Assembly (NCBI GenBank): GCA_963766445.1
Contig: CAVXZW010000022.1
Coordinates: forward strand, 1 to 64,000
DNA from: JAICYJ01 sp963766445
GTDB lineage: Bacteria; Actinomycetota; Thermoleophilia; Gaiellales; JAICJC01
DNA: 64,000 nucleotides
Direction of reading: 5' to 3'
Translations under genes and position numbers: made by a program
Notes under the pieces: model-generated
The model's input: the letters and a program-made list of their open reading frames with translations, nothing else
What the model was told of the DNA's origin: nothing
The model's database searches: none
Shown: positions 59,403 through 64,000 of the stretch, one piece after another
Layout: each line of letters begins with the position of its first letter
Numbering within the stretch: the stretch's first letter is position 1

Positions 59403-61012
59403 ATGGCTTCGGAGCAGCGCTCGGATGCCGAGCAGCTCGCGGAATTCGGCTACAAGCAGGAGCTCCACCGAACGCTCGGGAGCTTCTCGTCGTTCGCCGC
59501 GGGTTTCAGCTACATCTCGATCCTGACGGGCATGTTCCAGACGTCGTACCTCGGCTTCCTCTTCGCCGGGCCGGCGTTCATCTGGGCATGGCTGGTCGTC
59601 CTGTTCGGGCAGATGATGGTCGCGTTGCAGTTCTCCGAGCTGTCCGCGCACTACCCGCTTGCGGGCTCCGTCTACCAGTGGTCGAAGCAGGTGGCCGGGA
59701 AGTCGTGGTCATGGAACACGGGATGGATCTACCTGTGCGCGCAGATCGTGACCGTTCCGGCGGTGGCGCTGGCCTGGCAGGTGATCCTGCCCCAGATCTC
59801 GACCCGGTTCCAGGTGTTCAAGTGCACCCCCAGCGACACCTGCCCGGATCCGAGCTTCCCGTTGTTCAACAATCCCGACTTCGCAAAGAACGCGATCCTG
59901 CTCGGAATCATCATGATCACGCTGACCACGATCATCAACGTGCTGGGCATCAGCGTGCTGTCCAGGATCAACAACGTCGGCGTGGCGGCCGAGCTGGTCG
60001 GCGCAGCGGCCTGGTGATCCTGTTCCTGATCCACGCCAACCGCTCGCCCTCTGACGTGCTCACCACCACCGCGAACACCGCCAACGTCCCGGTCGACCAC
60101 GCCTGGGGATACCTGGGTGCGCTGCTGGTCGGAGCGATCATGCCGCTGTACGTGATGTACGGCTTCGACTCGGCCGGTTCTCTGGCCGAGGAGACGGACG
60201 AACCGCGCAAGCGTGCCCCGCGGGCGATCCTGCAGGCGCTGGCAACGGCCGGCACCATGGGCTTCCTGCTGATCCTGTTCGGCACGATGGCGGTCAGCGA
60301 CTCCCTGTACCCGGCCGGTCTCGGCGCCGGAGGTTTGGCGCTGATCACCAAGGACGTGCTGGGCTACTTCTGGGGCGACGTCTTCCTGTGGGACTGCGCG
60401 CTCGCCATCTTCGTCTGCTGCCTCGCCATCCACGCGATGTCGGTGCGGATCCTGTTCGCCATGGGCCGCGATAACAACCTGCCGGCAGGCGACAAGCTGG
60501 CGTCGGTGTCGGGCACCCGCCGCGTGCCGGTGATTCCGGCGGTGCTGGTCGGCGCCATCGCAATCGCCATCCTGGCCCTCAACATCGCCAACCCCTATGC
60601 CGTCACGATCGTGCTGGGCCTGGGCATCATCTACATGTACATGGCCTACCTGGGCGTCACGATCCCGCTGTTCCAGCGGCGACGCGAGGGCTGGCCGAGT
60701 ACCCTCCCCACCGCCAACCAGGGCCTGTTCAAGCTGGGAGGCTGGGCGATGGTGACGAACGGCATCGCCATCCTGTACGGCGCGGCGATGGTGATCAACC
60801 TGGCCTGGCCGCGCGACTACTTCTACGGCACCAAGTGGTACCAGCAGTACGGGCCGATCCTGGGAGTGGTGCTGGCGCTCGGCGCGGGTCTGATCCTGTA
60901 CTACGGCTACCAGAAGGACAAGATGGAGGTCCTGCCCGAGCACCGGGCTGGCGGCTCCACGGCCGAGGCGCTGGCGGAGGTCACGCAGCCCCCGATCCAC
61001 GGCGGGCCGTGA
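59403..61012 (+). CDS. APC-superfamily amino acid/amine permease, third copy
   Basis: About 536 residues, 12 hydrophobic segments. GSFSSFAAGFSYISILTG (first helix), QFSELSAHYPLAGSVYQWSK and GFDSAGSLAEETDEPRKRAPRAIL are typical of the eukaryote-like amino acid/choline transporter branch. GAAAGGGG precedes the ATG. One base seems missing near 60008. It is a different subfamily from the two permeases at 15 and 18 kb. Substrate unknown. Confidence 0.83.
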
Positions 61013-61080
61013 GCTGATCCATGGCGTGGGCGGTCCGCGGCGGCGGGCCGCCCACGCGGTCTCGAGGAGCCTGTGTGACA

Positions 61081-61492
61081 ATGGACGCAGTGGCTATGGA
61101 CCCCGAGCGCCTGCGGAAGCTGGTCCGCCGTGACCTGGTCGTGACCGCCACCGGCAGCCTGATCGCGATCTGGACGTACAGCCTGGTCGCGGCCGCGGCG
61201 TTCGGCTCCGCTCTCGGAGCTGACCGCGGGGCGGGTGGAGGTAGCGGTGGCCGTGCTCGTATCGGCGTTCTGCGTGTGGTGGTGGGCATCGGGGCCGCCC
61301 GGGATGATGCGGGACCGGCTGATGGTGCTGATCCCGGTGTTCCTGATCGCAGGGCCCGGCCTGATCGGCGTCCACAACCTGGGCGGCGGCATCGTCGTCG
61401 GGATCCTGTCGGGCGCGATCGGGTTTGCGGCGGCCGGCGTGCTGGGCCTGCTCTGGGGCGGCCGCAACCGCGGGCGCGTCTCCCGCGGGTAG
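61081..61492 (+). CDS. Small membrane protein of about 136 residues
   Basis: Three to four hydrophobic segments (TATGSLIAIWTYSLVAAAAFG, VAVAVLVSAFCVWWW, LMVLIPVFLIAGPGLIGV, GILSGAIGFAAAGVLGLLWGG). An extra base at 61216 (CTC|G) shifts the frame and, corrected, gives FGSALELTAGRVEVAV. ATG at 61096 is an alternative start. No family recognised. Confidence 0.55.
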
Positions 61493-61538
61493 CCGTTTCG
61501 CCGTCGCGCCGAGCTCTGCCAGCGCCTATCCTGCCGCC

Positions 61539-63222
<1,684 letters not shown>

Positions 63223-63265
63223 GCCCCGCCGGTTCGGTCCCGGCCGCTCTGCTATCACTCGGGCG

Positions 63266-64000
63266 GTGAGCGACCACGCCAGGATGCCGCGCGACCGGGA
63301 GATCCTCGCGATCGCCGTTCCGGCGCTGGGCGCCCTGATCGCCGAGCCGCTGTACGTGCTGGGCGACACCGCCATCGTCGGCCATCTCGGCACCCTTCCG
63401 CTGGCCGGGCTGGTCGTCGCCGGCCTGCTGCTCTCCGAGGTGTTCGGCTTCACCACGTTCCTCGAGTACGGCACCACGTCCCGCGCCGCCCGCCTCTACG
63501 GCGCCGACCTGCACCGCGACGCGCTCGATGCCGGCGTGCAGGCCACCTGGTTGGCGATCGCACTGGGCCTGCTCCTGATCGTCCTGATCGAGCTGCTGGC
63601 CGCGCCCGCGGTGCACTTGGTCGCCGGCGGCGCCACGCCCGCCGCCGCGCAGGGCCTGACCTGGATCCGCATCGCGGCGCTGGGCGCGCCGTTCGTCCTG
63701 ATCACGGCCGCCGGCCAGGGCTGGCTGCGCGGGTTCCAGGACACGAAGACGCCGCTCTACGTGCTCGTGGTAGCCAACGTCTTCTCGATCGCGCTCTCCT
63801 TCACGCTGATCCGCGGGTTCGGGTTCGGAATCGAGGGATCCGCCATCGCCAACGTCGTCGCCCAGACCGGCTCCGGCCTCGTCTTCCTCGTGCTGCTCGT
63901 GCGCCGCGGCGCGGACGTGCGACCGGCCTGGTCGCGGATCGTCGCCCAGCTGGGAGCCGCCCGCGACCTGTCGGTGCGCACGCTCGCGTTCTTTCTTGCG
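63266..64000 (+). CDS. MATE/DinF-family efflux protein (cut by right edge)
   Basis: 245 residues visible before the window ends. DREILAIAVPALGALIAEPLYVLGDTAIVGHLGTLPLAGL is the first-helix signature of MATE proteins of the DinF branch; GQGWLRGFQDTKTPLYV follows later. GTG start at 63266. It would export cationic compounds by Na+ or H+ exchange. Confidence 0.88.
   Translation, partial: MSDHARMPRDREILAIAVPALGALIAEPLYVLGDTAIVGHLGTLPLAGLVVAGLLLSEVFGFTTFLEYGTTSRAARLYGADLHRDALDAGVQATWLAIALGLLLIVLIELLAAPAVHLVAGGATPAAAQGLTWIRIAALGAPFVLITAAGQGWLRGFQDTKTPLYVLVVANVFSIALSFTLIRGFGFGIEGSAIANVVAQTGSGLVFLVLLVRRGADVRPAWSRIVAQLGAARDLSVRTLAFFLA

Overview
The window is very GC-rich, with GTG and TTG starts, tightly overlapping operons and several start codons placed only 6-8 bases after a TAnnnT box (leaderless-type promoters). 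Together with the gene content this suggests a high-GC actinobacterium, plausibly of the Thermoleophilia type; that placement is inference, because no marker such as rRNA is present. Many genes carry single-base frameshifts, including purD, fhs and ettA. Most are +1, and the extra base sits next to a third codon position so that both synonymous wobble bases appear to have been written. I treat these as assembly or strain-mixture artefacts, not gene decay, and give the gene spans across them.

Layout. 1-3.0 kb: end of an APH-type phosphotransferase, a two-domain rhodanese, and a badly frameshifted M1 aminopeptidase lipoprotein. 3.1-8.4 kb: a glutamine-synthetase-like enzyme, a three-subunit glutamate-synthase-like set (amidotransferase, GXGXG, FMN/FeS) and an unknown 143-residue protein. 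8.5-13.7 kb: Nudix, FAD oxidoreductase and IclR regulator (minus strand), divergent from a GcvT-like aminomethyltransferase and an aldehyde dehydrogenase. 13.7-19.5 kb: a zinc-ribbon protein, then a three-gene module present twice (UspA-like protein and zinc-ribbon membrane protein on minus, amino-acid/amine permease on plus). 19.6-22.9 kb: acyl-CoA-dehydrogenase-like flavoprotein and a GAF/PucR-type regulator. 23.2-34.9 kb: gmaS, mgsABC, mgdBCDA, fhs and fchA. 35-37 kb: S9 peptidase. 37-39 kb: ammonium transporter with three tiny membrane proteins. 39-41.9 kb: small membrane/secreted proteins, a sensor-like protein and a CPA1 antiporter. 41.9-56.8 kb: purine biosynthesis (purD E B C S Q, then L F M N H), interrupted by a glyoxalase-fold gene and by LtrA, O-antigen-ligase-like and His-rich genes. 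56.8-64 kb: a DUF3052-like protein, an ABC-2 exporter pair, a third permease, a small membrane protein, EttA, and a MATE/DinF protein cut by the right edge.

How the genes may work together. The 23-35 kb operon reads as a complete N-methylglutamate pathway. Methylamine is joined to glutamate (GmaS), the methylamine group is transferred to 2-oxoglutarate (MgsABC), and N-methylglutamate is demethylated (MgdABCD), passing the C1 unit to tetrahydrofolate. FchA and Fhs then take it towards formyl-THF and formate with ATP gain. The ammonium transporter and permeases fit nitrogen/amine use, and formyl-THF is also used by PurN and PurH. The 3-13 kb region repeats the GmaS/Mgs logic with a divergent synthetase whose ammonium-site Asp is replaced by Ser, next to separate FAD, GcvT and aldehyde dehydrogenase genes. 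It is the best candidate here for an uncharacterised amine-degradation system.
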